Assembly (NCBI RefSeq): GCF_946480305.1
Contig: NZ_CAMLJQ010000014.1
Coordinates: 1-64,000 of the forward strand
Reading direction: 5' to 3'
Origin: an uncultured Caldimonas sp.
GTDB taxonomy: Bacteria > Pseudomonadota > Gammaproteobacteria > Burkholderiales > Burkholderiaceae
Length of the DNA stretch: 64,000 nucleotides
The notes beneath the pieces were generated by a model. It was not told the origin of the DNA and did no database searches. It saw only the letters and a list, made by a program, of their open reading frames with translations. The position numbers were made by a program, and so were the translations under genes. Positions within the stretch are counted from its first letter, which is position 1. Each line of letters begins with the position of its first letter. Below are positions 42,736-51,281 of the stretch, piece by piece.

Positions 42736-43364
42736 GCCGACCGTCCTTCAGTGTTCACCATCCCTGGTTCCGCGCCTCTGCCATCACATGGGTGCTGCTC
42801 GTCAGCCTGCTTGCGATTGCCAACAGCGCTGCCGTGCTTCACCTGGCGCAATCCTCGTCGGTGACCGACGCATCCGCGCGCAGCGAGGCCCTGTCGCGTC
42901 AGGTCGATACGCTCGCCGAGCGTGTGCGCACCATCGAAGCACATCGTCCTCCTCTCCCGATCGACCACACCGACGAACTGATCGTCTTGCGACAGCGACT
43001 CGACATTGTCGAACAAGCCCAGCCTGGCAGCGCGGTTCAAGCTGACGCGCCGGCGTTGTACGCGAGGATGGATCACCTGGAATCCAAGCTCGGTCGGCTT
43101 CAGCGACCCACTCGGCCCCCGCACAAGCCCGCGCCCACACCCAAGGCGGCGCAGGCGGTCGAGCCGCCGTTCGTTGCGCTCGGGGTCGAGCTGCGCGGCG
43201 GAGAGCGCTTTGTCACGGTCGGTCCCCGGAGCGGTACCTCGCTGTCCCAGGTCCGCTTGTTGCGGGTGGGCGAATCCGAAGCCGGCTGGCGACTCGATGC
43301 CATCACCCGGGACCGGGCGGTGTTCCGCGCAAACGACAAAGTCCACAGCTTCACGCTGCCATAG
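42732..43364 (+). CDS. membrane-anchored conjugation protein, PilP-like C-terminus
   Basis: The 210-aa protein has one N-terminal membrane segment (SAITWVLLVSLLAIANSAAVL), a coiled-coil region (SEALSRQVDTLAERVRTIEAH) and a Pro/Lys-rich linker. A C-terminal beta domain (FVALGVELRGGERFVTVGPR, WRLDAITRDRAVFRANDKVHSF) resembles PilP or similar periplasmic modules. It is known from these clusters as a hypothetical. Start chosen by ATGA overlap with pilL; the frame upstream of it is shadow. Confidence 0.65.
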   Translation: MSRPSFSVHHPWFRASAITWVLLVSLLAIANSAAVLHLAQSSSVTDASARSEALSRQVDTLAERVRTIEAHRPPLPIDHTDELIVLRQRLDIVEQAQPGSAVQADAPALYARMDHLESKLGRLQRPTRPPHKPAPTPKAAQAVEPPFVALGVELRGGERFVTVGPRSGTSLSQVRLLRVGESEAGWRLDAITRDRAVFRANDKVHSFTLP

Positions 43365-43374
43365 CAAGCGACGC

Positions 43375-44094
43375 ATGCACCGGCTTCTGACCATCGCGCT
43401 TGCCGGTCTGGCCTTGCCAGGCTGGGTCTGGGCGAATCCGCCTTCGACTGCATCAACCGCAGTGCTCAGCCGCTCGCAATCGACGCCTGAGCAGGCTTCC
43501 GCGGAGACCCAGGCACGGGATTGGGGCCTGCGCGCCGAGGAGTGGGCCCGCTACCGGTTGTTGATGCAAGGCCCGCTGGGCGTTCACTCCCCCAATCTTG
43601 ATCCGCTCACCGCATTGGGCATCGAAGCCCGCACCGACGAGGAACGGCGCCGCTACGCCGAGCTGCAGGTCCAGGTGGAGGCACGGCGCGTGCAAAAACT
43701 GCTTGCCTACCAGCGGGCGTATGACGCGGCCTGGCAGCGCCTGTTTCCAAAGATGCAACGCGTCGATCTTCCGGAGCCGAACCGGCGCAGCAGCGACGCC
43801 GTCTCCGGCAGGGTCGCCGTTTTCGTCAAGCCCGACTGCCCGGCGTGCCGGGATCGCGTCCGGCAGTTGCAGCGTTCCGGCCAGCCCTTCGACGTCTACA
43901 TGGTCGGCAGCAGGCAGGACGACGCCTTGTTGCGCCGCTGGGCACGAGAAGCCGGTATCGAGCCGGCGCGGGTGCAGGCACGGTCCGTCACGCTCAACCA
44001 TGACACCGGCCGTTGGCTGTCGCTGGGCCTTCCAGGCGGGCTGCCGGCCGTGGTCCGCCAAGTCAACGGTACATGGCAGCGTCTGCCGCGTTGA
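43375..44094 (+). CDS. ICE protein PFL_4693 family (TIGR03759), thioredoxin-like
   Basis: The 239-aa precursor has a signal peptide (LLTIALAGLALPGWVWA) and an N-terminal helical domain (LRAEEWARYRLLMQGPLGV, then LTALGIEARTDEERRRY). The C-terminal thioredoxin-like domain carries CPAC at Cys155-Cys158 in VFVKPDCPACRDRV. It probably acts on disulfides in the periplasm during pore assembly. The ATG at 43375 is 10 nt after the previous stop; the longer frame is in another gene. A DsbA-like protein with CPHC is encoded later in the same cluster. Confidence 0.8.
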   Translation: MHRLLTIALAGLALPGWVWANPPSTASTAVLSRSQSTPEQASAETQARDWGLRAEEWARYRLLMQGPLGVHSPNLDPLTALGIEARTDEERRRYAELQVQVEARRVQKLLAYQRAYDAAWQRLFPKMQRVDLPEPNRRSSDAVSGRVAVFVKPDCPACRDRVRQLQRSGQPFDVYMVGSRQDDALLRRWAREAGIEPARVQARSVTLNHDTGRWLSLGLPGGLPAVVRQVNGTWQRLPR

Positions 44095-44654
44095 CGCTTG
44101 CAAGAGCAGTGGCGTTGCTTCCCTGCGCCTGGGCGGTCGCCGACACCAAGGCAGTGGACGCGCCCCCACCCGCTTATGAAGCCGCCGCGCGATCGGCCGG
44201 TGTTCCGTCCAATTTGCTCTACGCCATTGCCTTGCAGGAAAGCGGTCTCCAACACCGCGGCCGCTTCGTCCCCTGGCCGTGGACGCTCAATGTCGCCGGC
44301 ACACCGATGCGGTTCGAGCGTCAAGCAACGGCATGCGCCGCGCTGCGCCGGGCGTTGCGACACCGCCCCGCCACGCGGGTGGACGTGGGGCTCGGGCAGG
44401 TGAACGTCGGCTACCACGCCCATCGCTACCGCGACCCCTGCGAGTTGCTCGATCCCTACCGCAACCTCGCCATCGCCGCAACGATCCTGCGCGAGCAGTA
44501 CCGACCCAACGAGTCATGGCTGATGGCCGCCGGCCGCTATCACCGGCCGGTTGGGGGTGCCTTGGCCTCTCGGTACCGGAACGCGGTGCAACAGCACCTG
44601 ACGCGGCTGCAACGCGCATCCACCGCCCTTGCTTCGTCGCACTCGACACCATGA
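44073..44654 (+). CDS. lytic transglycosylase-like conjugation protein
   Basis: The 193-aa precursor has a signal peptide and an SLT fold: the catalytic Glu56 lies in AIALQESGLQ, followed by GLGQVNVGYHAHRYRDPCELLDPYRNLAIAATILRE (pattern) and a WLMAAGRYHRP segment typical of goose-type or SLT enzymes. It would cut peptidoglycan to let the mating pore through. Its start overlaps the previous gene by 22 nt and its end the next by 4 nt, so it is co-translated. Confidence 0.85.
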   Translation: MAASAALTLARAVALLPCAWAVADTKAVDAPPPAYEAAARSAGVPSNLLYAIALQESGLQHRGRFVPWPWTLNVAGTPMRFERQATACAALRRALRHRPATRVDVGLGQVNVGYHAHRYRDPCELLDPYRNLAIAATILREQYRPNESWLMAAGRYHRPVGGALASRYRNAVQQHLTRLQRASTALASSHSTP

Positions 44655-45202
44655 CCACCTCCACCGTCCTCCGCTTGCCGCTTTCTCTGCTTCTCTGCAT
44701 CCTGTGTTTGGGAGCGAGTTCCACGCACCAGCCCCTCGTCGTGGTCAAAGATCAGGGCGGCAGCCCGGCACGGCCCTACTACGACGCGCTCGACCTGCCG
44801 GAACACCCCGGCGCTGCGCGCGACGCTTTGCCGCCTGCAACGGCGCCCGCACCTCTTGATCGCCGCTACACCGAGGCGGACATGCTGCCCGTCCATTCGG
44901 AGCGGTTGTCGCCCGGCGCCGTGGAGCGGCGGTCCGCCCGGCTGGCCGGGCTGACGCGGCCGATGTTCCTGATCGGGGACGACGATCTGTCACGGCAGTG
45001 GCTGCTTCGGCGGCTGCCGGAGCTACGCCGGCTCAACGCCGTGGGACTGGTCGTGGAGGTGCAGGATGCCGAGGGCTTGCACGCCCTGCGCCGGCAGGCC
45101 CCCGGCGTATCACTGTCTCCGGTGTCCGGCGACGACCTGGCGCGACGCCTGGATTTGAAGCACTACCCGATCCTTCTCACGCCCACGGGCATCGAGCAGT
45201 GA
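44651..45202 (+). CDS. ICE protein PFL_4695 family (TIGR03765)
   Basis: The 183-aa precursor has a hydrophobic N terminus (LRLPLSLLLCILCLGASS) and a conserved exported domain with LVVVKDQGGSPARPYYDALDL, ERLSPGAVERR, MFLIGDDDLSRQWL and ALRRQAPGVSLSPVSGDDLARRLDL. This matches the PFL_4695 family as I recall it. It starts in an ATGA overlap and TraD follows 1 nt later. The function is unknown, but it always accompanies TraD. Confidence 0.78.
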   Translation: MTTSTVLRLPLSLLLCILCLGASSTHQPLVVVKDQGGSPARPYYDALDLPEHPGAARDALPPATAPAPLDRRYTEADMLPVHSERLSPGAVERRSARLAGLTRPMFLIGDDDLSRQWLLRRLPELRRLNAVGLVVEVQDAEGLHALRRQAPGVSLSPVSGDDLARRLDLKHYPILLTPTGIEQ

Positions 45203-45203
45203 C

Positions 45204-47372
45204 ATGGCGCAGGGACAGGCCATCGAGGTGCTGCTGCGGCCCGCGGTCGAGCTGTACACCGTTGCGGTCTGCGCCGGGTCGGCGTTCCTGTGCGTGGCTG
45301 CGCCCTGGGCCCTTGCCCTGAATCCCTGGTTGGGCGTGTGCTCCGCGCTGTGCTTCCTGGCGTTCGGCGCCATCCGGCTGCGACAGGCCTGGACCATCCT
45401 GCGCTACCGCCGCAACATCCGCCGCCTGCCGCGCTACGTGATGACCAGCCGGGACATGCCGGTCAGCCAGCAACGGCTGTTCATCGGCCAGGGTTTTCGG
45501 TGGGACCAGCGCCACACGCACCGGCTGATGCAGACCTACCGGCCGGAGTTCCGGCGCTACGTCGAGCCGACACCGCTGTACCGACTCGCACGGCACTGCG
45601 AGCAGCGGCTGGAGTTCGCCCCCTCGCCGCTGCCTCGTCTAGCCCAGCTCACGGCCTGGGACCATCCGCTCAATCCTGCGCGCCCGCTGCCGCCCGTCGG
45701 CGGGCTGCCGCGGTTGCATGGCATCGAACCGGACGAAATCGACGTGACACTGCCGCTGAGCGAGCGCGGCGGCCACACGCTGGTGCTCGGCACCACTGGC
45801 GTGGGCAAGACCCGCCTGGCCGAGCTGATGATCACGCAGGACATCCGGCGCCGCAATGCAGCGGGCGAACACGAGGTCGTGATTGCCTTTGACCCGAAGG
45901 GCGACGCCGACCTGCTCAAGCGCATGTACGTCGAAGCCAAGCGCGCTGGGCGAGAGAGCGAGTTCTACGTCTTCCACCTTGGTTGGCCGGACATCTCTGC
46001 GCGCTACAACGCCGTGGGGCGGTTCGGCCGGATTTCGGAAGTTGCGACGCGCATCTCGGGCCAACTGTCCGGCGAGGGCAACAGCGCGGCGTTCCGCGAG
46101 TTCGCCTGGCGTTTTGTCAACATCATCGCCCGTGCCCTCGTCGAACTGGGTCAGCGACCCGATTACCTGCTGATCCAGCGGCACGTCGTCAACATCGATG
46201 CGCTGTTCATCGAGTACGCCCAGCAGTTCTTTGCGAGAACGCAGCCGAAGGCCTGGGAGGTGATCGTGCAGCTGGAGGGGCGGCTCAATGACAAGAACAC
46301 ACCGCGCCACATGGTCGGCCGCGAGAAGCGGGTCGTCGCGATCGAGCAGTACCTTGCCCAGGCTCGGGTCTATGACCCGGTGCTGGATGGACTGCGCTCG
46401 GCCGTGCGCTACGACCGCACGTACTTTGACAAGATCGTCGCCTCGCTGCTGCCGCTGCTGGAGAAGCTGACCACCGGCAAGACGGCACAGTTGCTGGCAC
46501 CGAACTACGCGGACTTGAACGATGCCCGTCCGATCTTCGACTGGATGCAGATCGTTCGCAAGCGGGCCGTGGTGTACGTGGGGCTGGACTCACTCTCAGA
46601 TGCGGAAGTTGCGGCTGCGGTGGGCAATTCGATGTTCTCGGACCTGGTTTCTGTGGCGGGGCACATCTACAAGTTCGGCATCGACGATGGGCTGCCGGGA
46701 GCGAACCCCGGCTCCCGCATTCCCATCAACTTGCACGCCGACGAGTTCAACGAGCTGATGGGCGACGAGTTCATCCCGATGATCAACAAGGGGCGCGGCG
46801 CCGGCATCCAGGTGACGGCCTACACGCAGACGATGAGCGACATCGAGGCCCGCATCGGCAACCGTGCCAAGGCGGGCCAGGTGGTCGGCAACTTCAACAA
46901 CCTTTTCATGATGCGGGTGCGGGAGACGGCAACGGCCGAGTTGCTGACGAGGCAACTACCCAAGGTCGAGGTGTACGCCACCTCGGTGATGAGCGGCGCG
47001 ACCGACAGCTCCGATCCGCAGGGCAACACCGCCTTCACTTCCAACACCCAGGACCGCATCAGCAGCACCAGCGTGCCGCTGATCGAGCCGGCCCACGTCG
47101 TCGCGCTACCGAAGGGACAGGCCTTCGCGCTGGTGGAGGGCGGCAACCTGTGGAAGGTGCGCATTCCGTTGCCAGCCCCCGACCCGGACGAAGTGATGCC
47201 CCAGGACCTGCAGCAGATGGCCGCCTACATGCGGCAGCACTATGTCGAAGGCAGCGAATGGTGGGACCACCAGGCCATGCCGGCGCCGCAGGGGGGCGCA
47301 TTGCCGGCGGATCTGCTCGATGACACGGCCGCATCGCCGGCTACACCGCCGGCCGCGGAGACAACTTCATGA
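45204..47372 (+). CDS. traD: conjugative coupling ATPase TraD (SXT/TOL type)
   Basis: This 722-aa coupling protein recruits the relaxase-DNA complex to the mating pore. Two membrane segments are at the N terminus (YTVAVCAGSAFLCVAAPWAL region). The Walker A motif is GTTGVGKT at 196-203. Walker B-like segments and the conserved INLHADEFNELMGDEFIPM and AGIQVTAYTQTM follow, and NTQDRISS is near the C terminus. The last 40 residues are Pro/Ala-rich. It lies 1 nt after the PFL_4695 gene and overlaps the next gene by 4 nt. Membership of the SXT/TOL subfamily is by order and motif. Confidence 0.92.
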   Translation: MAQGQAIEVLLRPAVELYTVAVCAGSAFLCVAAPWALALNPWLGVCSALCFLAFGAIRLRQAWTILRYRRNIRRLPRYVMTSRDMPVSQQRLFIGQGFRWDQRHTHRLMQTYRPEFRRYVEPTPLYRLARHCEQRLEFAPSPLPRLAQLTAWDHPLNPARPLPPVGGLPRLHGIEPDEIDVTLPLSERGGHTLVLGTTGVGKTRLAELMITQDIRRRNAAGEHEVVIAFDPKGDADLLKRMYVEAKRAGRESEFYVFHLGWPDISARYNAVGRFGRISEVATRISGQLSGEGNSAAFREFAWRFVNIIARALVELGQRPDYLLIQRHVVNIDALFIEYAQQFFARTQPKAWEVIVQLEGRLNDKNTPRHMVGREKRVVAIEQYLAQARVYDPVLDGLRSAVRYDRTYFDKIVASLLPLLEKLTTGKTAQLLAPNYADLNDARPIFDWMQIVRKRAVVYVGLDSLSDAEVAAAVGNSMFSDLVSVAGHIYKFGIDDGLPGANPGSRIPINLHADEFNELMGDEFIPMINKGRGAGIQVTAYTQTMSDIEARIGNRAKAGQVVGNFNNLFMMRVRETATAELLTRQLPKVEVYATSVMSGATDSSDPQGNTAFTSNTQDRISSTSVPLIEPAHVVALPKGQAFALVEGGNLWKVRIPLPAPDPDEVMPQDLQQMAAYMRQHYVEGSEWWDHQAMPAPQGGALPADLLDDTAASPATPPAAETTS

Positions 47373-48118
47373 GCGATCCGGTCGTCGCCGCGCAGAAGCA
47401 GCAGGTCCGACAGCAGGGTGTGGTCGCGGGCATCATCACCCTGCCGTTCCGCTTCGTCGGCGTGCTCTGCGGCTCGCTTCTGCTCAGCATCGTCATCGAA
47501 TGCGTGGGCATTCACCTGTTCTGGCCGGACGAGGGCTGGCGGCATGCACAGGCGATGCTGCACTACGAGATGGGGCAGGTGGCGGGGGATTTTCCGCGCA
47601 GTCTGGTTGTGCAGGAACCGGGCCGCTCCGTGCACAAGGCCGTCGAATCGGCTTACGAAATGCTGTTTGTCAGCAGCGGGCTTCGCGAGTGGATCATCAA
47701 CGCTGCCGAGCAGGCGCGCACGGATGGCCACGGCGCGGCGAACGGCTTCATGCATCAGTTGGCCAGGGCATACACCTACCTCGAAACCTACCTGCTGGCA
47801 GCGGCCTTCATGGTGCTCGTGTTCATCGTGCGGCTCGCGGTGCTGTGCCTCGCCATCCCGCTGTTCGCGCTCGCGGCCTTCGCCGGGCTCGTCGACGGCC
47901 TCGTGCGCCGCGACATCCGGCGTTTCGGTGCCGGACGGGAGTCCGGCTTCCTGTTCCACCGGGCGAAGGCCTGCCTGATGCCGCTGGCCGTGCTGCCGTG
48001 GGTCGTCTACCTCGCCTTGCCCGTGAGCATCAACCCCCTGTGGATCCTCTTGCCATGCGCGGTGATGCTCGGTCTCACCGTCGATATCGTTGCAGGAAGC
48101 TTTAAGAAGTACTTGTAG
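47369..48118 (+). CDS. ICE membrane protein TIGR03747
   Basis: The 249-aa inner-membrane protein has four or more membrane segments (ITLPFRFVGVLCGSLLLSIVI, LAAAFMVLVFIVRLAVLCLAI, LAVLPWVVYLAL, WILLPCAVMLGLTVDIVAG). A conserved RRDIRRFGAGRESGF loop lies between. It fits the TIGR03747 family, a component of the ICE mating channel. ATGA overlap with traD. It is the last gene before the minus-strand islet, so this is where foreign DNA was inserted. Confidence 0.82.
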   Translation: MSDPVVAAQKQQVRQQGVVAGIITLPFRFVGVLCGSLLLSIVIECVGIHLFWPDEGWRHAQAMLHYEMGQVAGDFPRSLVVQEPGRSVHKAVESAYEMLFVSSGLREWIINAAEQARTDGHGAANGFMHQLARAYTYLETYLLAAAFMVLVFIVRLAVLCLAIPLFALAAFAGLVDGLVRRDIRRFGAGRESGFLFHRAKACLMPLAVLPWVVYLALPVSINPLWILLPCAVMLGLTVDIVAGSFKKYL

Positions 48119-48170
48119 CCATCTCACCAGAAGGGCTCGACAAGTCGGCGCGGACTGGCGATCCCGGGGG

Positions 48171-48383
48171 TCACTCCGGCGCATGAACAAGGTAGTAGTC
48201 GAATTCACCGCGGTCGGATACCACCGCCGCGACGCCCCGAATCCCGCTCTCAGGGGCAGAAAGCACCTTCCAGCGATCCGTGGGCTCGTACGGATTGGGA
48301 AACAACTTCCTGGGATGACGGCGACAAGGCACGAACCGATCATCGCGCAGTAGGTCGTCGAGGGTATCCGGATATTCACCCAA
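48171..48383 (-). pseudogene. fragment of a type II secretion/general pseudopilin gene
   Basis: The translation from TTG at 48380 reads EYPDTLDDLLRDDRFVPCRR, then HPRKLFPNPYEPTDRWKV. This matches the YPxxLDDLLxDxRF and RHLRKLYxDPxTGxxxW signature of GspG/H-like pseudopilins. The N-terminal methylation signal and pilin helix are missing, and a stop lies 12 nt upstream in frame. It is a remnant, separate from the conjugation genes. Confidence 0.55.
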
Positions 48384-48553
48384 CTCTGCGCGTCACCGCT
48401 CCGGCACTCGGCAATCCTGCTGCGTGAATTCCGAGGTCAATGCAGCGTCGCAGTGTCGGTGAACCAATCTCCACTTCGCGTGAACGATCTTCGGCACCCG
48501 AGTACCCAGCTCTTCCAACCTAGAGTTCGGCGTCCTTCTTTCCGTCGTTCACC

Positions 48554-48586
48554 GCACTGTGCCTGCAGTCTTTGCAGGCACAGTGC
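48554..48586. terminator. 14-bp stem-loop after the immunity operon
   Basis: GCACTGTGCCTGCA (48554-48567) and TGCAGGCACAGTGC (48573-48586) are a perfect 14-bp stem with a GTCTT loop. It lies just past the stop of the DUF7668-like gene (minus strand). No T-tract follows on that strand, so it may stabilise mRNA or act as a weak terminator. Confidence 0.5.
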
Positions 48587-48591
48587 CGAAT

Positions 48592-48924
48592 TTATGGCAC
48601 ACGAAGGTCATCGATTTCGATGCACACGTCAGCGCCTTGCATCCGTGCCGTAAGGAACACCTCGAGATCACTCCTTCCCTCCTCGAGGGTCAGCAGCGGT
48701 ACCTCAATCCGACATCGATCCCCTCCCTGCACGGTGTAAAGCTCGCCCTGAAGAGCTTCACTACTTGGGTACGGGCAGAACGTCCGTCCGTACTCATTGA
48801 GCACCCGTTCAAGGTCCCGAGCCGTCAGCCTTGCAAGGCACTTGTGCTCTTCGAGCCACTGGAAGTCGCGGTTGACCAGTCGGCTCACCACCTCGAGCAC
48901 TTCTGCGGACTTAACGTCAATCAT
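48592..48924 (-). CDS. DUF7668-like small protein
   Basis: The 110-aa protein has the pattern VVSRLVNRDFQWLEEH, LTARDLERVLNEYGRTFCPYP and GGDRCRIEVPLLTLEEGRSDLEVF. This resembles DUF7668 proteins, which often occur beside polymorphic toxin or immunity genes. It is acidic and soluble. It follows the larger immunity-type gene by 27 nt on the same strand, so they form an operon. Immunity is inferred from context. Confidence 0.55.
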   Translation of the reverse strand: MIDVKSAEVLEVVSRLVNRDFQWLEEHKCLARLTARDLERVLNEYGRTFCPYPSSEALQGELYTVQGGDRCRIEVPLLTLEEGRSDLEVFLTARMQGADVCIEIDDLRVP

Positions 48925-48951
48925 CAGGACCCCGTTCCCAGGAAATTCTGG

Positions 48952-49473
48952 CTACGAATGCCTCGCAGCGCTGCGTTCTGGATGAAATGTCGAAAGACTG
49001 AACGCTTGCAGAATCGCATCTCCGAGATGTGAAGTACTGATTGGCGATTCGATCTCAAGGGCGAGCTCCGTCTGTAATCCCCACCAAGGGTTCTTTCTGT
49101 GGTTGTCCGACGGAACGACGCAGACAAGGCCGTTTCGAAGGTCTCTCGACATTCGTACAAGGCGGGCGTTCTTTTCGAGCACCGGATAGCTCTTGGCACC
49201 TACCCATCCAAGGAGTTGTTTACGCAGCTTAGTGGTTTCCCATGGATCAAACTGCGGCGGTTCTCGATCGAACGCATCAAGTGCCGAGATCGATGCAGCA
49301 CCGAGATCCGACGCATTGCATCCCAAAGAGAGCACTGCGGCAACAGCCCGGCGCTCACTTGCGAGTTGGTGATCCACAGTGGCAGCGGGCCGCACCGTCC
49401 CTTGCTGACTCTCTTCGAATACGAAGTACTTACCGTCAAATTCAATGATGGATGCTTCCTGCTGGATGACCAC
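48952..49473 (-). CDS. CdiI-like immunity protein
   Basis: The 173-aa acidic protein begins QEASIIEFDGKYFVFEESQQG, the DGKYYVFEE-type start seen in CDI-type immunity proteins. It ends with LELEIESPISTSHLGDAILQAFSLS-like features (LALEIESP and HLGDAILQAFSLSTF). It has no signal peptide. Just upstream on the same strand lies the C-terminal end of a nuclease toxin, the usual toxin-then-immunity order. The function is inferred from position and motif. Confidence 0.55.
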   Translation of the reverse strand: MVIQQEASIIEFDGKYFVFEESQQGTVRPAATVDHQLASERRAVAAVLSLGCNASDLGAASISALDAFDREPPQFDPWETTKLRKQLLGWVGAKSYPVLEKNARLVRMSRDLRNGLVCVVPSDNHRKNPWWGLQTELALEIESPISTSHLGDAILQAFSLSTFHPERSAARHS

Positions 49474-49512
49474 TTATGTGCTCCTACTCAAGGTCTTTCG
49501 ATCGTCGACGGA

Positions 49513-49827
49513 TCAATGGGTGCAACCGTCGTCGGTCCGATCTCTGTGCCCCTCACCGGACCACTCGATCACACCGCCATTCTTGCTAAGCAACGGGTAG
49601 CCAGTCTTCTGAATCTTGGTGTATCCAGCACTTTGACTAGCTTTCGCATCGACCAGCCTCGGCGAGCGACCATTGGTATTGATCGTATTGTCCAACCAGG
49701 ATCGACGAGTGCGGTGAAACCTCATCGCGATTGTTGGTCGCAGCAGATTGATCACCAGGAGCGCCCCCCCGCACTTCACAAACGTGGTGACCGCTGCATG
49801 CGCATTCTTGAATGCCCAACAAGATCG
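49513..49827 (-). pseudogene. C-terminal fragment of a polymorphic nuclease toxin
   Basis: The open frame (104 codons, no proper start) reads NAHAAVTTFVKCGGALLVI, then RPTIAMRFHRTRRSWLDN, then SPRLVDAKASQSAGYTKIQK and LLSKNGGVIEWSGEG. The D-A-K pattern followed by GYTKIQKTG resembles PD-(D/E)xK-type toxin tips of CDI or RHS proteins. The N-terminal part is cut off at 49827 and the next ICE gene starts at 49872 on the other strand, so only the tip remains. Frame is sensitive to a run of seven C at 49764-49770. Confidence 0.5.
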
Positions 49828-49871
49828 TTAGCTGCAGCATGTGACGGCTGGCATTTCGAGCCGGCCATCAC

Positions 49872-50246
49872 ATGAGACACCGGCTACTCAACCTTGTTAT
49901 TCCACGCAACCCTCGGATTGAGCGCCTGCCCGTTGTGACGATCTGCGCGCTCCTTTCGATCGCGTGCGTCGCGCAAGCTCGGGAGCCAGAGCGCGAACAG
50001 CTGCGAGTGCTGGTGCACCAGATCAGTTTGATGGAACGCAGTGCCCGTGAGGCCTCGTCTCTTCCCAGGCCCGCGGGCACCCGATACCGGCTCGACTACC
50101 CGCGGCTGCTCGACGACCTGGCGCGCGTTCGTGGCGGCATCCAGGACTACCTCACGCCCCAGCGTGCACAACCCCGCGACGCGGCTGACCTCCATGGCGA
50201 CTACACGCGCGAGCACGATGGCAGGAGCGACGTGTCATGCCGCTGA
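49872..50246 (+). CDS. RAQPRD-family ICE protein (TIGR01690)
   Basis: The 124-aa precursor has a signal-like segment (LPVVTICALLSIACVAQA) and contains the signature RAQPRD at residues 97-102 in LTPQRAQPRDAADL. It begins with helical EPEREQLRVLVHQISLMERSA. It is a small exported component of the mating apparatus with unknown exact role. It overlaps the next gene by 10 nt and starts the second block of conjugation genes. Confidence 0.9.
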   Translation: MRHRLLNLVIPRNPRIERLPVVTICALLSIACVAQAREPEREQLRVLVHQISLMERSAREASSLPRPAGTRYRLDYPRLLDDLARVRGGIQDYLTPQRAQPRDAADLHGDYTREHDGRSDVSCR

Positions 50247-50476
50247 GCGCCAACCAGGCTACCGCCTTTCAGGCAAACGCTGGGTTCACACCCTCGGCCG
50301 CGTCGACCTTCGTACTCGGCGCGGTGTTCGCGGTCCTGCTGATCTGGGGCATCTGGGCCCTGCGCACCGCCTACGTGGGCTGGGCCGAACACCGCATCAC
50401 CCAGCGCCAGTTCTTCGGCGTCGCAATGCGCTTCTGCGCGATGTACCTGGTACTCACCTTCCTGCTGCTCTCCTAA
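50237..50476 (+). CDS. small ICE membrane protein TIGR03758
   Basis: The 79-aa protein has two membrane segments (FVLGAVFAVLLIWGIWALRTAY and VAMRFCAMYLVLTFLLLS), with a loop of charged residues between (GWAEHRITQRQF). This is the TIGR03758 pattern. It overlaps the RAQPRD gene by 10 nt. It is probably a pilin-like or pore subunit; function is inferred from the conserved cluster order. Confidence 0.85.
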   Translation: MPLSANQATAFQANAGFTPSAASTFVLGAVFAVLLIWGIWALRTAYVGWAEHRITQRQFFGVAMRFCAMYLVLTFLLLS

Positions 50477-50492
50477 CTTGCATGAGGCCTAC

Positions 50493-50858
50493 ATGACGTT
50501 CCTCCGCTCCGCCCTCGCCTACACCCGCCGTCGCATGCCACGCATGGTCACGGCCATCGCGTTCGCCGCACCAGTTTCGGCGCTTGCCGAACTGCCGACT
50601 CTGGAAGAGCCCTCAGGAGGCTCGGATGACGGCATCCTGAAAACCGTGCAGAACTACGGCGCCGACATCCTGATGCTGATCGCACTGCTCGTGATCGCAT
50701 CGATGTTCGTCGGCGTCTGCTACCACGCCTACACCCGGTACTCCGAGATCCACACCGGCAAGGCCACCTGGGGCCAGTTCGGCCTGACCGTCGCGGTCGG
50801 TGCCCTGCTGCTGGTGATCGGCATTTGGCTGCTGACCCAAGCCACCGACATCCTTTGA
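50493..50858 (+). CDS. ICE membrane protein TIGR03745 (TraA/pilin-like)
   Basis: The 121-aa precursor has a signal peptide (MVTAIAFAAPVSALA), then LPTLEEPSGGSDDGILKT, and two hydrophobic segments (ADILMLIALLVIASMFVGVCYHAY and QFGLTVAVGALLLVIGIWLL). The layout fits TIGR03745 and is like a conjugative pilin. I start at ATG 50493; TTG at 50478 is a weak alternative. It lies 16 nt after the TIGR03758 gene. Confidence 0.85.
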   Translation: MTFLRSALAYTRRRMPRMVTAIAFAAPVSALAELPTLEEPSGGSDDGILKTVQNYGADILMLIALLVIASMFVGVCYHAYTRYSEIHTGKATWGQFGLTVAVGALLLVIGIWLLTQATDIL

Positions 50859-50873
50859 CACCCGGGCTTGACG

Positions 50874-51281
50874 ATGCAGACGGCGCCCGAGTCCCCTGAC
50901 CGGCTGGTGACGTTCCTGCCGCACCGGCTCAACCGACAGCCGGTGATCGTGCGGGGCCTGACGGCCGATGAGCTGTGGGCCTGTGCGGCGATGTCGGGGG
51001 CTGTCGGCCTGGCAGTGGGGATTCCCGTTGCCTGGCTCAGCCGGACCTTGGCGATGGCCCCCACATGCATCGCTGCATCCGTCGTCCTGGGCATCTTCGT
51101 GGGCGGCGGGTTCCTTCGCCGCCACAAGCGGGGCCGTCCCGAGACCTGGCTGTATCGCTACCTGCAATGGTGGCTTGCAGTGCGCCATCCGGGCCTCGCT
51201 TCCCTGCTCGGTGCTCATGGCCTGGTGACGCGCACGGGCTGGTGGACAGTGCGACGCAGCAGGGAGTGCGTCCCGCGATGA
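50874..51281 (+). CDS. conjugal transfer protein TIGR03750 (TraL-like)
   Basis: The 135-aa protein has two membrane segments (GLTADELWACAAMSGAVGLAVG and MAPTCIAASVVLGIFVGGGF), then a conserved basic tail with RRHKRGRPETWLYRYLQWWLA. It fits the TIGR03750 family, a pore component. It starts at ATG 50874 and overlaps the next gene by 4 nt. Confidence 0.85.
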   Translation: MQTAPESPDRLVTFLPHRLNRQPVIVRGLTADELWACAAMSGAVGLAVGIPVAWLSRTLAMAPTCIAASVVLGIFVGGGFLRRHKRGRPETWLYRYLQWWLAVRHPGLASLLGAHGLVTRTGWWTVRRSRECVPR

